The notes beneath the pieces were generated by a model. It had not been told where the DNA came from. It made no database searches and saw nothing but the letters and a program-made list of their open reading frames with translations. From Spatholobus suberectus (Eukaryota; Streptophyta; Magnoliopsida; Fabales; Fabaceae): a stretch of DNA of 64,000 nucleotides. Location of the stretch: contig CM014729.1 of the NCBI GenBank assembly GCA_004329165.1, positions 62,088,542 to 62,152,541 on the forward strand, read 5' to 3'. Positions 48,595-61,697 of the stretch are shown one piece after another. The stretch's first letter is position 1. Each line of letters opens with the position of its first letter. The translations under genes and the position numbers were made by a program.

Positions 48595-50624
48595 TGATGC
48601 CTAAAATTGGGGATTTTACAGTTCTCATATGAATTAGAGATCCAGTTTGCATCATTGTACCTTTATAACATAGTGCGAAATCCACTATACTTAATATCAT
48701 AATTCATGGTAGCTCTCAAATATGTTATGATTTTATCCAAAATGTACCTAAATGTACAATCCATAACCAAAAATGAGTATTCTCTCAAAACTATCAATGC
48801 ACTGTCACACATATAATCAAAGTGCAAACATATATAGTCATCTCAATTAGTTAATTCACTTCAATCACATATATTTTCAAAATAGTGCCATGCAAAAGAC
48901 TGAAATATCTCATCAAAAAGACTTTAACTTTTAGCATGCATCAAAGTTTAAATTAAACATCGTAAAGGCAACACTATTAAGCAAAATAGAACCTATGCTC
49001 CATAAAGTCATGTATCACATTAAGTAGCACATGTTCACCAAACACTTCAATGCAATAAGCTACTTATGTAAGCTTTTACTAATTTAAAACTACTAAAATA
49101 AGAGTATAAACACAATCATATCTCGATTATAACAGTCAAGATGTGAAAGTTTTAAGTTTCAAAATAATTTTCACCATACATAACCAATGATTATATATCA
49201 TACAAATATATCACCAAAACCATTTTATATAACATTAAATTATTTCTCGTACTTTAAACATCAGTATTCAACATGAAAATAAAGCAAAATATCAAAAAAA
49301 AAATAGTCATTAAAACTCACATTTGTGATAAAAAAAAATTAACATGATATATAGTGACAAGACAATTTTTGATTAATCATTTTCATACAAAAAAAGGTTT
49401 TTATCATAAATTTTTTTTCTCATTGATGTTCAAATTATTAAACTAATTAACCTCTCTTCTTCTTCCTCTCTTTTAAAAAAAATCAAATATAAACAAAATG
49501 AAATCAAAACAACATTATTCAAGAATAATTTTTAGAATATTCATACTATACACTTAATGCAATGAGATCAAAGATATAAATTTCTTTTTAATGCAAATTC
49601 ATAACATCCATCAATGCCACATTCCATGCATACAGATATATATAAATCATACATACATTCTAATATATCTTCAGGACTACAAAATATAGTAGAATTTACC
49701 ATAAACTAATCACAAAAGAATAAAATAAAAGAGGCCAACTAGGATTAAAAAAAATAAAGTTATCCCTCCGAGTATTTAATGCAATTGCATATGCAGGTCC
49801 GAACTCTCAAGACCATTGGTTAACTTGCTTTTTTGGGGGGGGGGGGGGGAAGAAGTGTAATTGCCTTTGAATATTTTGGATTAACTGGTAAAATCTAATG
49901 GATTATTTGGAATGAACTAACATTTAAAAATTTTAACCTAAATAATCTTTTAAAAAAAATTATTAAATAAGTCTAGGTCAAATTAAGTTTAATATGGGAT
50001 AAGTCATAAGCCCTTGATGAATTGTATGTTCTATAGTTCTCTTATCATAATAAAAAATTAAGAGTTCTTCTCTATTGACCAACTTCTATATTGTAAATAT
50101 AAGTCTTTATTCTTCAATGTGAGGTATTTTTTATTATACTTTGATTCTCTTTGTCAACCTTCATATTATTAAAATAAGTCCTCATTCTTCAACATGAAAC
50201 ATTTCCTATTATACTTCATTTATCCTTGTGACATATAATTTCATTATTATTATTCAATCTAATCTTTGACATTTAAAAAATGTTAAATTATTAAATATTT
50301 TCAAATATTTCTCTCCCCTTGTTCTCTTTAAATCTTAATTTTAATTACTTTTTCTTTTTACATTGAAATGTTCTTTTTGTCTCAATTCTCAATTACTAGG
50401 TTTTCAAATTAATTATTTTCAATTTTTGAAAATTTCTTCATTTCATCTTAAACCTTAGTTACTAATAACTTAAATTCAACTACAATAATATACATATTTC
50501 CCTCATTATTTTAAATATTTATTATTTATATGGTTTAAATTTTACTTAAATTAAAAAATATTAATACAATACGTAGGATATTTGCCACTATTGAAGACCT
50601 TCTTCTTGAAAAGTAAATAACCTT
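48595..50624. other. Intergenic between the GDSL copies, no gene seen
   Basis: At 48594 similarity to the intact GDSL copy stops; the next bases read TTGGGGATTTTACA, which resembles an LTR end. The rest is AT-rich and non-coding. A 15-G run lies at 49835-49849. Confidence 0.5.
49835..49849. repeat. 15-base G run
   Basis: Uninterrupted G tract in AT-rich DNA; potentially length-variable and prone to sequencing error. Confidence 0.9.
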
Positions 50625-51404
50625 CGTACATAGTTTTTAGATTATTCAATTATGTGTTTTTTTGACTTTGTGTACATGTTAATATAACCAAAAGCACTAA
50701 TCATCATGTCAAAAGCCTAAGTTGTTGCCAAAGGCACAACTCTTAATACATAATAATTTGCATTAGATGTCAGTCATTCCTTATTTAAACCATTGAACAT
50801 GGGCCACGAGGTTAAATTCAACTCACAGACCCGACATGTACTCTCACAACCCTTTAGGCTTACCGTTTTCTCGCTCATAGAGAAGCTTCCCCCTTAAACC
50901 TTAATATAATTGGAAACATTTTGAACCTAAGATTCTAACCCATCGGTTTCTCAACAATGACTACAACACGCATAAAAAGAATATTTTCCTTGTATCGCTA
51001 ATGAGTTATGCACACAAATATACATAAACAAATATATCTTTATTAATACAATAAAAAATTCCATCAAATTTGTTCTCATTACAAAGCAACAATGTATAGT
51101 TCATGTTTATAACATAGAAAAATAGTGAGATTCAAGATGAAAGTGTTGTAAAACAGCCATTTATTCCACCATATTTTTCACTTTCGTCCCATTTCTCTTG
51201 CGCAAGCAAGCATGTCCTTCAAATTATACCAAAACATACAAATTATAAATATGTAATAATTAATAACAAATTGTCCATTGAGGAATACGAGATCCTTATT
51301 CTAGCAAACTCCTTGCTTGTGTCATCCACGGTTACATAAAACATGTACAAAATATATGGACATAGTCTATTCTTATTAATTTTTCCTCAGTCCTTGCTTC
51401 AATT
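50625..51404. other. 3' flank of the GDSL gene, part of the tandem duplication
   Basis: Matches 39835-40020 plus 44013-44633 block by block (GTTTTTAGATTATTCAATTA, ACAACTCTTAATA, ACAACCCTTTAGGC, TATAGTTCATGTTTAT). This defines how far the duplication reaches downstream of the genes. Confidence 0.75.
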
Positions 51405-52970
51405 CTAAGCTATCTTGAAAGGAGGAGATTTGAGAGAAGGACTAGCAAAAGGGCCTTCAATTAGTCCCTTTGCTATTAGCTTATATGCTGCTTCAGTAAA
51501 ATGGGGTCCATCCCAATTTATATGTTTTGAAGGATCTGAACAAACCGTTGCAGCAGCACTTCCACAGAATATTTGTGCATTGAGATTATAAGGTTCACCT
51601 TTTCCACAACATGCTCTAAAAGTCTCAGTCTTATCAAAAGAAAATCCTGTGTTACGTAAATTAACGAACATGACAAGAATAAATCATAGCAAAATTAGCA
51701 ATCTCGTGTAACTATATATTATTCATCTAATAAACGAAAACAAAAAGCACAACCCACCATATTGTTGCGGTGCTTGAAATAAACGTTTGGTAGCACCATA
51801 GTAATCAAAATATGTTATCTTAACATGTGAGTTATTTTTTCTTAATGTCTCTATAGCCTTTTTTAGTTGCTCATTATAGTACTCGATGAAAGCATTGTAA
51901 GTTGTCAAGCACCCAAATTGATCATAATCGTCTTTCTTATCACTATTCACTATTGCCAAAACAGCTGAATTGCACCCAATTGGGAAGTTCCCCGGTACCA
52001 CTAGCTCTACTGCTCCTTCTTCTATTAATTTCTAGCAAATAGAAACAAAAAATAAAATTCAATTTCTAATTAATCATATTTCAAATCCAAGTTTAATTAA
52101 ACTATAAAAATTGAAGTCGACATAAATTTGATATAACATACGGTGGTGGTATTGGTAATTGTGTCAACAATTAGTGGAACCATTTCCCGAAGTTCTATAA
52201 TATTTTTATATGGGATAATTGCATTAATGTCATTCCCACCGATCTCCCCCACTAGAAACAATGAGTTTTTGAAGTAATTGTCACACTCTGTCATAAAAAA
52301 GAATAAAATTTGTTAGTCATATTGGAAAAATTTCAAATATTTGACAAAAATATTATTAAAGGAGTCTTGGCAAACCTTCTTTGTTTTTACAAAGGGAGGG
52401 TTTGATCTTCTTAAACCAATCAAGTTGAGTATTCAATGAATAAGCAGTTGCCTCTATATTCATTCTTTTTTGTACAAAAAAATTCTTATCAAGTGCAGTT
52501 GAACCAGCATATGCAAAATTTACTCCTTTCTTAATGTCTTGTCCTTTGGTAAGATTCAGATAGGCCGGCAACATTGGCAGCCCATATGCCTCAGCTACAA
52601 TTAAAATAATCATAGGTTAGTATATTCTTCAATCAACACTACATGATTGTTACTATATATTGTTTCATATACTCCTTGTCACGCAAGGAAATTTTGTATA
52701 AGCTATCTAGAAAAAGAAAACATAAAAATTACCTATGAAATCTATGATTAGTCGTCCATCTGACATACGCCCAGATGAATGTTTAAAGTATGTTGATCCA
52801 TAAGGACTATTGCCAGGCCTAGCTGGGTGGTAAGTAGCAGCATTTCCAGTGTCACTTATAGAGTCACCAAAGTTGAAAATGGCTTTATATGGGAGAGGAT
52901 TCGCATTTGAAGCAACATTTCCAAGGAAAGCACATGCAAAGGTTATGCTAAAGAGAATAAAGATCTTCAT
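51405..52970 (-). CDS. GDSL-type esterase/lipase, apparently intact
   Basis: A secreted SGNH-fold hydrolase of the plant GDSL family, which cleaves ester bonds of lipids or small acyl esters; the substrate is unknown. Exons on the minus strand: 52970-52733, 52594-52376, 52287-52142, 52031-51758 and 51646-51405, all GT-AG, short introns (88-138 nt), giving 372 aa, the usual size. Residues 1-24 form a signal peptide (MKIFILFSITFACAFLGNVA). Block I is FNFGDSISDTGN with nucleophile S37; the oxyanion-hole Asn is N171 in EIGGND; the catalytic pair is D338 and H341 in INWDGPH. The ATG at 52970 is chosen because an in-frame ATG 24 codons upstream overlaps the TATA box. Neighbour: its dead tandem copy lies 2.8 kb further on, in the same orientation. 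Confidence 0.92.
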
Positions 52971-53041
52971 GATGTTGCTCTGAGCTAGGACAATCCAACT
53001 TATGTGTGATGATGAATGCTTAGAAATTGGAAATGAGTTCA

Positions 53042-53048
53042 TTATATA
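53042..53048 (-). promoter_or_regulatory. TATA box of the GDSL gene
   Basis: TATATAA on the minus strand, about 75 nt before the ATG at 52970. Transcription would start after the upstream in-frame ATG at 53042, which supports the shorter protein. Confidence 0.6.
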
Positions 53049-53050
53049 TT

Positions 53051-55226
53051 GTCACACTAACCACCTATATGTTCTGTCATATAACTGTCGTTTTAATTTT
53101 GGCATGGTTATAACTATTATGATTCTTAAAAAAGTGAGTCATGAGTTGTATACTAAGATATTTATTTAACCAACACATGTCCTCAAATATGGGGTTTGTT
53201 ACTACTCGATGTTCTTTTGTGTTTTTTTTTTTGCTTTTTCAATGATTGTCATGCATACAATGCAAATAGAGAATACAAAAATTTCTATATTTGCATGGAT
53301 AAAAGGTGTCTTCATCCCTCAATAAATTATTTCCATTGTTGTAATTCTATTTTGAAACAAGGTTATTACAATATATATAACTCAATTTGCGTCACTTTAA
53401 AATAGGGTGAGATTTTTTCGCTTATTTAAATCATCCCTTAACCTTTATCTTAACTATTGTTTTAAGGGTAAACAAAAATACACCTAAAAAGATACATCTA
53501 AATATTAAAATTTCAGGAAACATAATTATATATAGAAAAATGATTGACTTATTATAAGAAATATTGGTTAAAATGACAATCTGTGATAATAATTAGAAAA
53601 ATATGCTTAAGAATAGCTTTTCATATTTGTACACTACTTTAGAAAGAAGCTTTATTAATGCTTATTCATTAGCAGGTTTATAACAAAATAACAATGTTCT
53701 TAAAGCTGGACTGGTCATTGAAGCGATGAAGATACTAATTCAACGTTCAATGGTCCAACCATGGTTGAATAGTATTGAACCGGTAATAATTAAATAATAT
53801 TTTTTTAATATTTAATATAATATATTAATCATCATTAAATTAAAAATAACTTAATATTTACAACCCCATTCAATCCACACAAGTATTTCACTTTGTTTTT
53901 TTTTTTTAGTCCTAGCCTACTTCACACATCCTTGGAAACCCAAACCCAATTATGTTAGCCCAGTTTCAATTATTTAAAGACTTGAGTTATGTAGCATCCA
54001 ACAAACTAACATCTTAAAACCATGGGATATTCCATCCTTTGATTTGTGAAATGGTGGGACTTAGTTGTCCTCAACTGCAGCCCCAACTTTTACTTTTGAA
54101 AATGTATCATCTTTATGTTCTTACAATGTTAGTGGTCAAGGAGATTAAATGAAAGGGTTGATGATGCAATCACGGGTTAATATGCATCACATGGTGGCTC
54201 TCATAAATGATGGAGAGGACTTCCCAATGATGAGACTTACATGGATTGGAGGAAAAGCTCTTGAAGAGAGAAAATGGTGTTTGTTTCATCGTTTTTGTCA
54301 CTATTATACTACTAATACCCACCAAAGTTGGTATCTATTGCACAAAAATTAAAAGAAAACATTTTCTTGCCCATGTTTTTCTTTTGGGCATGCCTTATCT
54401 TCTTCTTCTTGAATCGTTTATTTTTTATGCGAAGATTTTTTGGTAAACTTTTCTAGAATGGACTAAAATAAAATAAAAAGGACTAAAATATAAAATATAA
54501 ATTTTACAAGAACCATTTCAAAAAAATAATTTTATAATGATCAAAACCAAAAAAAATAATATAGTATAGAAAAAAAACTTATTTAAACCTTAGTTTAATT
54601 TGCTTGTGCCACTATGCTACATTTTATTCTACTTTTATAAAATATTCATTACATGTTTATGACATTATATTAATGATATGCATGAAATGACATCTTTATT
54701 AATACAATAATATTTCCATTCATATGGAATATTGAGTATAAATAAATATAATTAGAATGTATTGAAAATGTAACTTTTTTTACATTATTATTCAATTACA
54801 TATCAAATATGATTTTCGATTAACTAAAAATGTGAAAGTATTTTTTTTCTTCTAATAGTGCATGATAGTTAAATTCTAAATAAATTATATGAAAATTTTT
54901 ATACTAGTTACAAAAATTGATTTTGAATAAAATTTTTAAAATGTTTATTATATTATTTTTAATATAAACTATTTACGTATTTATCATGTTATAAAAAATT
55001 TATTTAATTTTTAAGACAATTATAATAAAAAAACTTCCCTTTCCCACTTTTCGCATTATTAAGGGAATTTCTTTTATATGGATCCCATACATGAAATTAA
55101 TTTCCTTTTCCTTACCTCTTATCTTAAACAAGTAGGAATGATTTAGGTCCTATTTGTTTCCTATTATTGAAGCTGTTATTTGTTTTTAAAATTAGCAACA
55201 AAAAAAAAAACTTGTTTAATAGAGTA
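53051..55226. other. Intergenic, no gene seen
   Basis: The first few hundred bases are the GDSL promoter region. The rest is AT-rich. Plus-strand frames at 54149-54446 overlap each other and have no motif. Confidence 0.5.
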
Positions 55227-55627
55227 CTAGTATTTTAGTTTGTACAATGCATAAGACAAATATTTGTTTAACATTACTAAAATTTGTAATAAATAATTAC
55301 TTTTGAATATATAAATTATATTATAATTAAAATTTGTAATAAATAAATATTTTTGAACGTATAAATTAAATTTTAGATTTATGATAAATAACATATATTA
55401 TGATACAAAATTATTTGTATCTATTGATAATTTTTTTTAAAAAAGATATAAATTCAATTTTAATATAAGATGAAAATGACAAATTGAAATAGATAAAATG
55501 TTAACAAAAATTTCTTAAAACGCCTTTGTTAGTTTTTTTTTTTCTTTCTAAAAGCTCTCTTTTTGAATAATAGCTCTTCAAAATGTTTCCATTCAAGATA
55601 ATTATTTTAATTTATATATGTAAAGGA
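55227..55627 (-). mobile_element. Helitron-like element, copy 2
   Basis: On the minus strand it begins A|TCCTTTACATATATAAATTA and ends CATTGTACAAACTAAAATA then CTAG|T. Same family as 20109-21349 (shared ends and blocks AAATTTGTAATAAATAA, AACAAAGGCG). 401 bp, non-coding. Confidence 0.5.
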
Positions 55628-55816
55628 TTTTTTAAAACTATATTTTATATTAATTTTATTTATATAACTAAATTTTATATTAAATAAATATTTTAAATAT
55701 ATAAATTATATTATAATTAAAATTTATAATAAATAAATATTTTTATCATATAAATTATATTTTACATTTATGATAAATATATATTGTGATAAAAAGTTGT
55801 TTTTAACTATTGATAA
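55628..55816. repeat. Internal Helitron-family sequence between two copies
   Basis: Carries the same inner blocks (TTATATAACTAAATTTTATA, AAATTTATAATAAATAAATA, GATAAAAAGTTGTTTTTAAC) as its neighbours without its own clear ends. It suggests a rearranged cluster. Confidence 0.45.
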
Positions 55817-56538
55817 CTAGTATTTTAACTTGTGCATTGTACAAAATAAATATTTATTTCATATAACTTAAATATATAATAAATAAATACTTCTAAATAT
55901 ATAAATTATATTATAATTAAAATTTGTAATAAATAAATATTTTTGAACATATAGATTATATTTTAAATTTATAATAAACAATTGTTGTAATACAATGTTA
56001 ATTTTTAATTATTTATATATATTTTAAAATATTGAAATTCAATTTAGAGGCAAAGATATTAAAAATGATAGATTAAAAGAGATAAGAGGTTAAAAAAATT
56101 CTAAAAATGCTCTCGTTGAAAAATAACAGCTAAAAACACTCTCGTTCGAGATAGCTATTCTAATTTATATGTATGGGACATTTTTAAAAAATAATTAAAA
56201 TTTAATTCAAAAATAAAAATGAAAGTGCTAAAATGATAGAGATAAGAGATTAAGAATTTTTTTTAAAACGTTCTTATTGAAGAAAAATAGTTAAAACACT
56301 ATCATTGAAGAATGGTTCTTTAAAACACTCTCATTCAATATAGTTATTGTAATTTATATATAGAGGGGATTTAATTCAAAAATAAAAATCAAAATGATAA
56401 ATTGATAGAGATAAGACATTAAAAAGTTCCTAAAAACGCTCTAGTTGAAGAAAAATAACTAAAGACACTCTCATTGAAAAATGGTCCCAAAAAACACTCT
56501 TGTTCAAAATAGTTATTCTAATTTATATATATAGAGGA
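55817..56538 (-). mobile_element. Helitron-like element, copy 3, with ~185-bp subrepeats
   Basis: On the minus strand it begins A|TCCTCTATATATATAAATT and ends GTGCACAAGTT-like sequence (GTACAATGCACAAGTTAAAA) then TACTAG|T. The 5' half (56090-56538) is made of about two and a half units of roughly 185 bp, each with AACACTCTC, TAGTTATTCTAATTTATATA and GATAGAGATAAGA. Non-coding. Confidence 0.5.
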
Positions 56539-56636
56539 TTTGATTTTAAAAGTAATATCTATTTTTTGGTTTTAAAAAAATAATCAGAATATCTTTAAGA
56601 TGTTTTGCATTTGGTTTTCCAAATTTTTGTTACTCA

Positions 56637-59418
56637 TGTGAACCCATTCACATTGAACACAACCCATACTTATTTACTTATTTAAAAATGCAAGTAAAAT
56701 TTTTCTCTGCTTTTAATAATAGAAAATTTGTAAATTTAACAGAATTTGAAAACGACAATAAAAAAATAAAACCTGTATGTATTTATCGTGGAGTAGTACA
56801 TCACGATTTCATAATCAGAAAAATAAATGAAATACAGGGAGATTGAAATATACATAAAAATAGTTACTACTTATTCCCTAGTACATCAAAAAGATCGTAG
56901 TCAGAGTAGTGTCCATCTATCCTATCCCATAAAATAACAAACTATCAGAGTAGCCTTATAGGTCTTCATCAATAGCCAGGTCTTCATTAACCGCGATCAA
57001 TCATGCATAAAAGAAAAAGTAATGGAGTGAGGTGATTTGTTCTAATATCACTTTTATGTGTATGGTAGGAATTCTACCACACAATACAGATAAAACACAG
57101 TTAACAATAAAGGGGGAACCTAAAGTTTATTCTATGTTATACAATCATTGACTCAATATGGATCCATACTTTCCATTAGTGGGTAATAGTTCTTAACAGA
57201 ACATGAGAAGTGACTGGGAGTACATATACCTCTCTCAACACCATCACATGGTACACTCCTCGTCATCATTGAGGAACAAAATAACAATTTAGGATATCCA
57301 TTTATAGAGGTATACTCTCAAACCAATCCTGGAATGCTGAGCAATTGTTGAGGTTATCGAGTTTAGTCAAGCGAATATTCCGGTTCAAGGGCGCCACCCT
57401 AGCCATTAGGACCTTCACCATTCAATGCCTACCCGCAAGACTTCTGCAAGTGGGTCCCTGCCTTTCATTCCTCAGCGTACCAAATTGTAGCTTCCTTAGC
57501 AGGGTGCCATGCCACTGCATGTCACTTGCTTTACATTACTCACTAAACTATCAATTCCTAACTTCTCAAGCAGAAGTTTCCCTGATCTCAATTAATTTGA
57601 GCACCAATACAATCAACATTTCTGCCTTATTTTGCAGAAATTACACAATACCAAAATTTTAACAAAATAACAATTTAGTAATCATATAAAATTTTAGTAG
57701 AATAATGACATAGTAATTATGATTTAATTACTAAAATTTTGGCAGAATAACAACTAGATAAATACATTTTAATTTTCTAAAATTGAACAGAGTAACAGCT
57801 TAGCAAGTATAATTTAATAATTTAAATTTGAGTAGAGTAAAAATTTAGTAATTATGTTTTAATAATCTAAATTTGGACAGAGTAACAACTTAGCAAAAAT
57901 TAAAGTTTAACATTAAACAATAATAACAATGATAAAACTTAAGCCTAAATGGGTTTAGGGGAAAACCCTTCCTACTAACATGCAAAGTGACAGTAATTTA
58001 GAACCAACCCCACTCCCCCCATTACCTCTAAGGTGGTTGATGAAGATGATGGAATTGTTGGTGCAAAACTTCTAGGAGGAGAAATTCTACTAGTTGAAAA
58101 CTAGCAAAATTTTAACATAAAAACTAAAGAAGAAGAATTTCTAGAGAGAGAAGATTTTAGAGAGAGAGGCTCTCTAGCTTATGTAGGAGAAGAATGGTGA
58201 AAATATTGTCCATGGATGGTGGTATTTATAGAGGAAGAAGGGGGCTTAGGTGTCCCACCATTTACATCATCCATTATGTCATGATTATGTCATAAATCTA
58301 ATTTTTATTTATTTTTAATCCAATTTAGGGACACATACACCATTTAGGGTGGTGAATCAGCTATTCCTAGGTTGGGGACGTGCTCCCTTAGCTATCCACC
58401 TTCTAGATGTCAATTTTGTCTACCGGTAAATTAACCGGTACCAATAAAATCGCCTAAACTTAAAAAAATTGACTTTTAATATCAAAAAAAATGAAATAAA
58501 ATGTAAAAATTTACAAATACATTATTTTTTATCAAAAATAAATTTCTGATAATTAATTTAATTTTATTAATTATTCGAATTATATGTATTTATTTTGTAT
58601 TTTTAAGTTAGAAAATTCATAAAAATCTATTTTAATTCAATAAATACCAAAATTTTTATAAAAATTATAAAATTAAATATTTCACCTATAAATAAATTGA
58701 AATTACCATTTTCACCAATTTTGAACGTTAAACCAATACCGGCTGGCTTATAGGACAACCTAAGGGCCTTTTGGTCATTTTACATAAGAACTCCAGAAAA
58801 TTTCCAGAAAATATTTATAATTATATTTTAATATATATGACGTGATTCCAAGCTCAAATTGACATTTTAATATCAATTGAATCTTTTTCTCATGTTAGTC
58901 TTTAATATTGAAAAAGAGGGAAAAAATCATCATTTTCTAATTTTTCTGGGCTTCGGGTCGAAAAAAATTATTAAAAATCACGACTAGATAGCTCTTGAAA
59001 TTTTGAGCATGATGGTGGGAATCAGAATTTTGAAATTCTCTCCCGATTTTTCAGAATTAACTAGTCAATTATTAGAATACTAGGTTGAAAAGCTGAAATA
59101 AAAGTGTTATATTTTTCACTATTTTTCTTTCAAAATAAAATATTTATAATTAAATATACCTAATATAAAATTTTTAAAATACTTTGAAGTCAAAAAGTCT
59201 CTGGTCTGCTCTCGTAGTCAACTAGGGGTATTTTGGTCATTTCACAAAAATTGTCTTAAGAAATTTCTAAAAGATTTCTAAAATTATTATTAATTATTCT
59301 AAGCACATAAATGACTTAAAAATAAACTTTAGACACTTCTATCTATTTTCTCAATTATCTAGTCCTTCTAGGGGCAAAATAGTCATTGTACCCTTTTCCA
59401 AAAATAGTGGTGTTACAA
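56637..59418 (-). mobile_element. Solo LTR, 2,782 bp, TSD ACTCA
   Basis: Plus-strand ends are TGTGAACCC and GTGGTGTTACA; flanked by ACTCA at 56632-56636 and 59419-59423. Read on the minus strand it starts TGTAACACCAC, the common gypsy-class form. The interior has CT/GA-rich leader-like sequence (58100-58180) and no retroviral-type coding. Fragments related to both halves lie at 37340-39829. Confidence 0.8.
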
Positions 59419-59423
59419 CTCAT

Positions 59424-59879
59424 GCTTTCCCTTACGCTATCATGTCTTCTTCCTTAGTTCTTATTATCTAAATATTAGTTTTTAAAAACTGTTTTATAAA
59501 ATAGTGTATAAAATCTAAAATAAAATAAAATAAAACATGATGTGTTTGATTCCCTCATCACCTTTGTTAAATTGTTTTTTTTTAAACAAATTCACACTAT
59601 TTAATAATCAATTTCTCATCTAAATCTATTAAGTTTTGAAAATTATTTCTGAAACAACTGTTTTTTTTTTTTAAAAAGAAACAAATTAGATATGTTTTGT
59701 CATCCTTTTCTTTATTTTTTTTCAAGTATTATGTTCAAATACTTAAGGAACATACTTTTAGAAAACAAAATTGTATAAATAAGACAAACACTTTCAAATA
59801 TGCTTAGGAAACAAACAAAACTTAGAAGACAAAATATGTTTTTGAATGAAAAGAAAGAAAATAAAATAGAAAAATATAA
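59424..59879. other. Intergenic, no gene seen
   Basis: AT-rich with T runs; nothing recognised. Confidence 0.5.
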
Positions 59880-60240
59880 ATAATGATGCATTTTTTACTT
59901 GTATGTTAGCCCATACATTGTACAGGATAAATGTTTATTTTTTATAATTAAAATCATAACAAATAAATATTTTTGAGTCTACAAATTATATATATCATTA
60001 GAACTTGTAATAAATAAATATATTTGAATATTTAAATTATATTTTGGATCTATAATGAGTAATTTGAATTGTGATATAACGTTATTTTTTTATTATTGGC
60101 AATTTATAAAAAAAAAATTGCACTTCAATGTAAATATAAAGATAAAAAATGATAGATTAAAAGAAATAGATGATTAAAAAAACAAAGTATGCAAATAAAG
60201 ATGAAAATTTGATAGTTTAAGATTGTTGAAAGAGATTATT
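59880..60240 (-). mobile_element. Helitron-family fragment
   Basis: CCATACATTGTACAGGATAA, AACAAATAAATATTTTTGAG and ACTTGTAATAAATAAATATA correspond to blocks of the copies at 55227-56538, in the same orientation. The CTAG end is lost. Confidence 0.4.
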
Positions 60241-61697
60241 TTTTATTAGTTACCATTGGTGTGTGAGATGCACCTCCAAAGTAGAGGATAAAGAATATTG
60301 AGAAAGGGGAGTGAGACTTCTGCATTGGCTCTCCAAATCCTGTATTTTAATATATAATTAAGTTATTATATTAGTTCATTCATTTCTTTTTCATCTTACT
60401 TTTACTCTATTTTTTTCTATCTCTCTTTTCATTTTTCATCACATCATTGTCACATTTATCAGTTTTTGTTTTTTATTTTTTGTCTCCATCTCTCTTCCTT
60501 CCTTCCATTCATACACCCAGAATTTGACGTGCAAGTAAATTTGACTACAGAAAAAATAAAAATAAAAAATATTAACTTTTATGAATAGAAATTATTAGTT
60601 TCCATTTTTTTAATTTAAATTTATGTTTTTTACTCAACCAACTCTGTACCAGTTCTAGTTTCGAACTGAAACATTCTAGTTAACAATAACATTCATGCTC
60701 CATATCACACAAGGAACTCAAAAACTAGATAAAATTTCAAGAACCAGCTTAAACTTTGCTCTACCAAAAAATTCCATATAAAGAAAACAGCTTGCATACT
60801 CATACCTAAAGGTATGCTTAAGAATATTAGGGATAAAATTCCTGTAGAGCTGCTCAAAGAAATTCTCCAAAGCAATAGTGAAAGGTTCTTCAAACTTCCC
60901 TTGCCTTAAGTGATTAAAGGTATTTTCACATAATTCTTATACCACTCATATGGACATGGTCACATATTGTTACCCTTGCACAAAAGAACCTAAAAAAGTC
61001 ATGCGATTTGTAAATTATTCCTGCATAATAATGACAATAACATTCTCAATGATTTAGAGTAAAGGATAAGTCTACAGGAAGAGCCAATGAAAATTTTGTT
61101 AGAGAGATGCTAGCTGGTGTAAATCGTGTTATTATTTGCTGCCTCCAAGCATACCTAAGTGATTTTGGCCTTAATATTTTAGAATCAATTGAATTCAATT
61201 TAAAAATAGTATATTTGTTATAATTGTAAAGTCTCCTTTTCCTAAACTTAATTGATAATTGACTGTATGTTTTTCCTTATCCAAAATAAATTGCAAGAAT
61301 TCCCACTAGCGAGTAAGCTGGATTCTAAAGTCTATGGTGGTCAAACTAGTATAATAAAGAAAAAGCACATTGACCTTCACTAGAATAACTAATTACCAAC
61401 TAAATCAAGCAACCATATGAAAACAATCCAATCTATTTTTTTTAATTTTAATTTGTATTTTTCTCCCCTAATTTGAAAATATTTTGTTGATTTTATTCTT
61501 TTATCATCCAACATCAAGATTAATTTATATTCCTTTTCAATTTATACACAACATCATTAACATCAAAATCCTTTTAAAAAAATATTAAATTTGTAATAGA
61601 AAATAAAGGTAGATAGTTGCAAAAGGAATCCTTTCCTTACAAGACTTAGTGAGTAAATTTAACTCTTTATACCTTGAGGCTATGTTTGGATTAATGG
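60241..61697. other. Intergenic with one unexplained reading frame
   Basis: On the minus strand 60912-60718 reads without a stop as a protein-like sequence (NTFNHLRQGKFEEPFTIALE, then FFEQLYRNFIPNILKHTF) ending in TGA. It lacks a good start and has no recognised family. Otherwise no features. Confidence 0.35.

Noticed and set aside
52707..53042. Longer GDSL start 24 codons upstream
   Set aside because: That ATG overlaps the TATA box, and the downstream start gives a clean signal peptide.
54149..54446. Two overlapping plus-strand frames (67 and 66 codons)
   Set aside because: They overlap in different frames, lack motifs and have no supporting splice structure.
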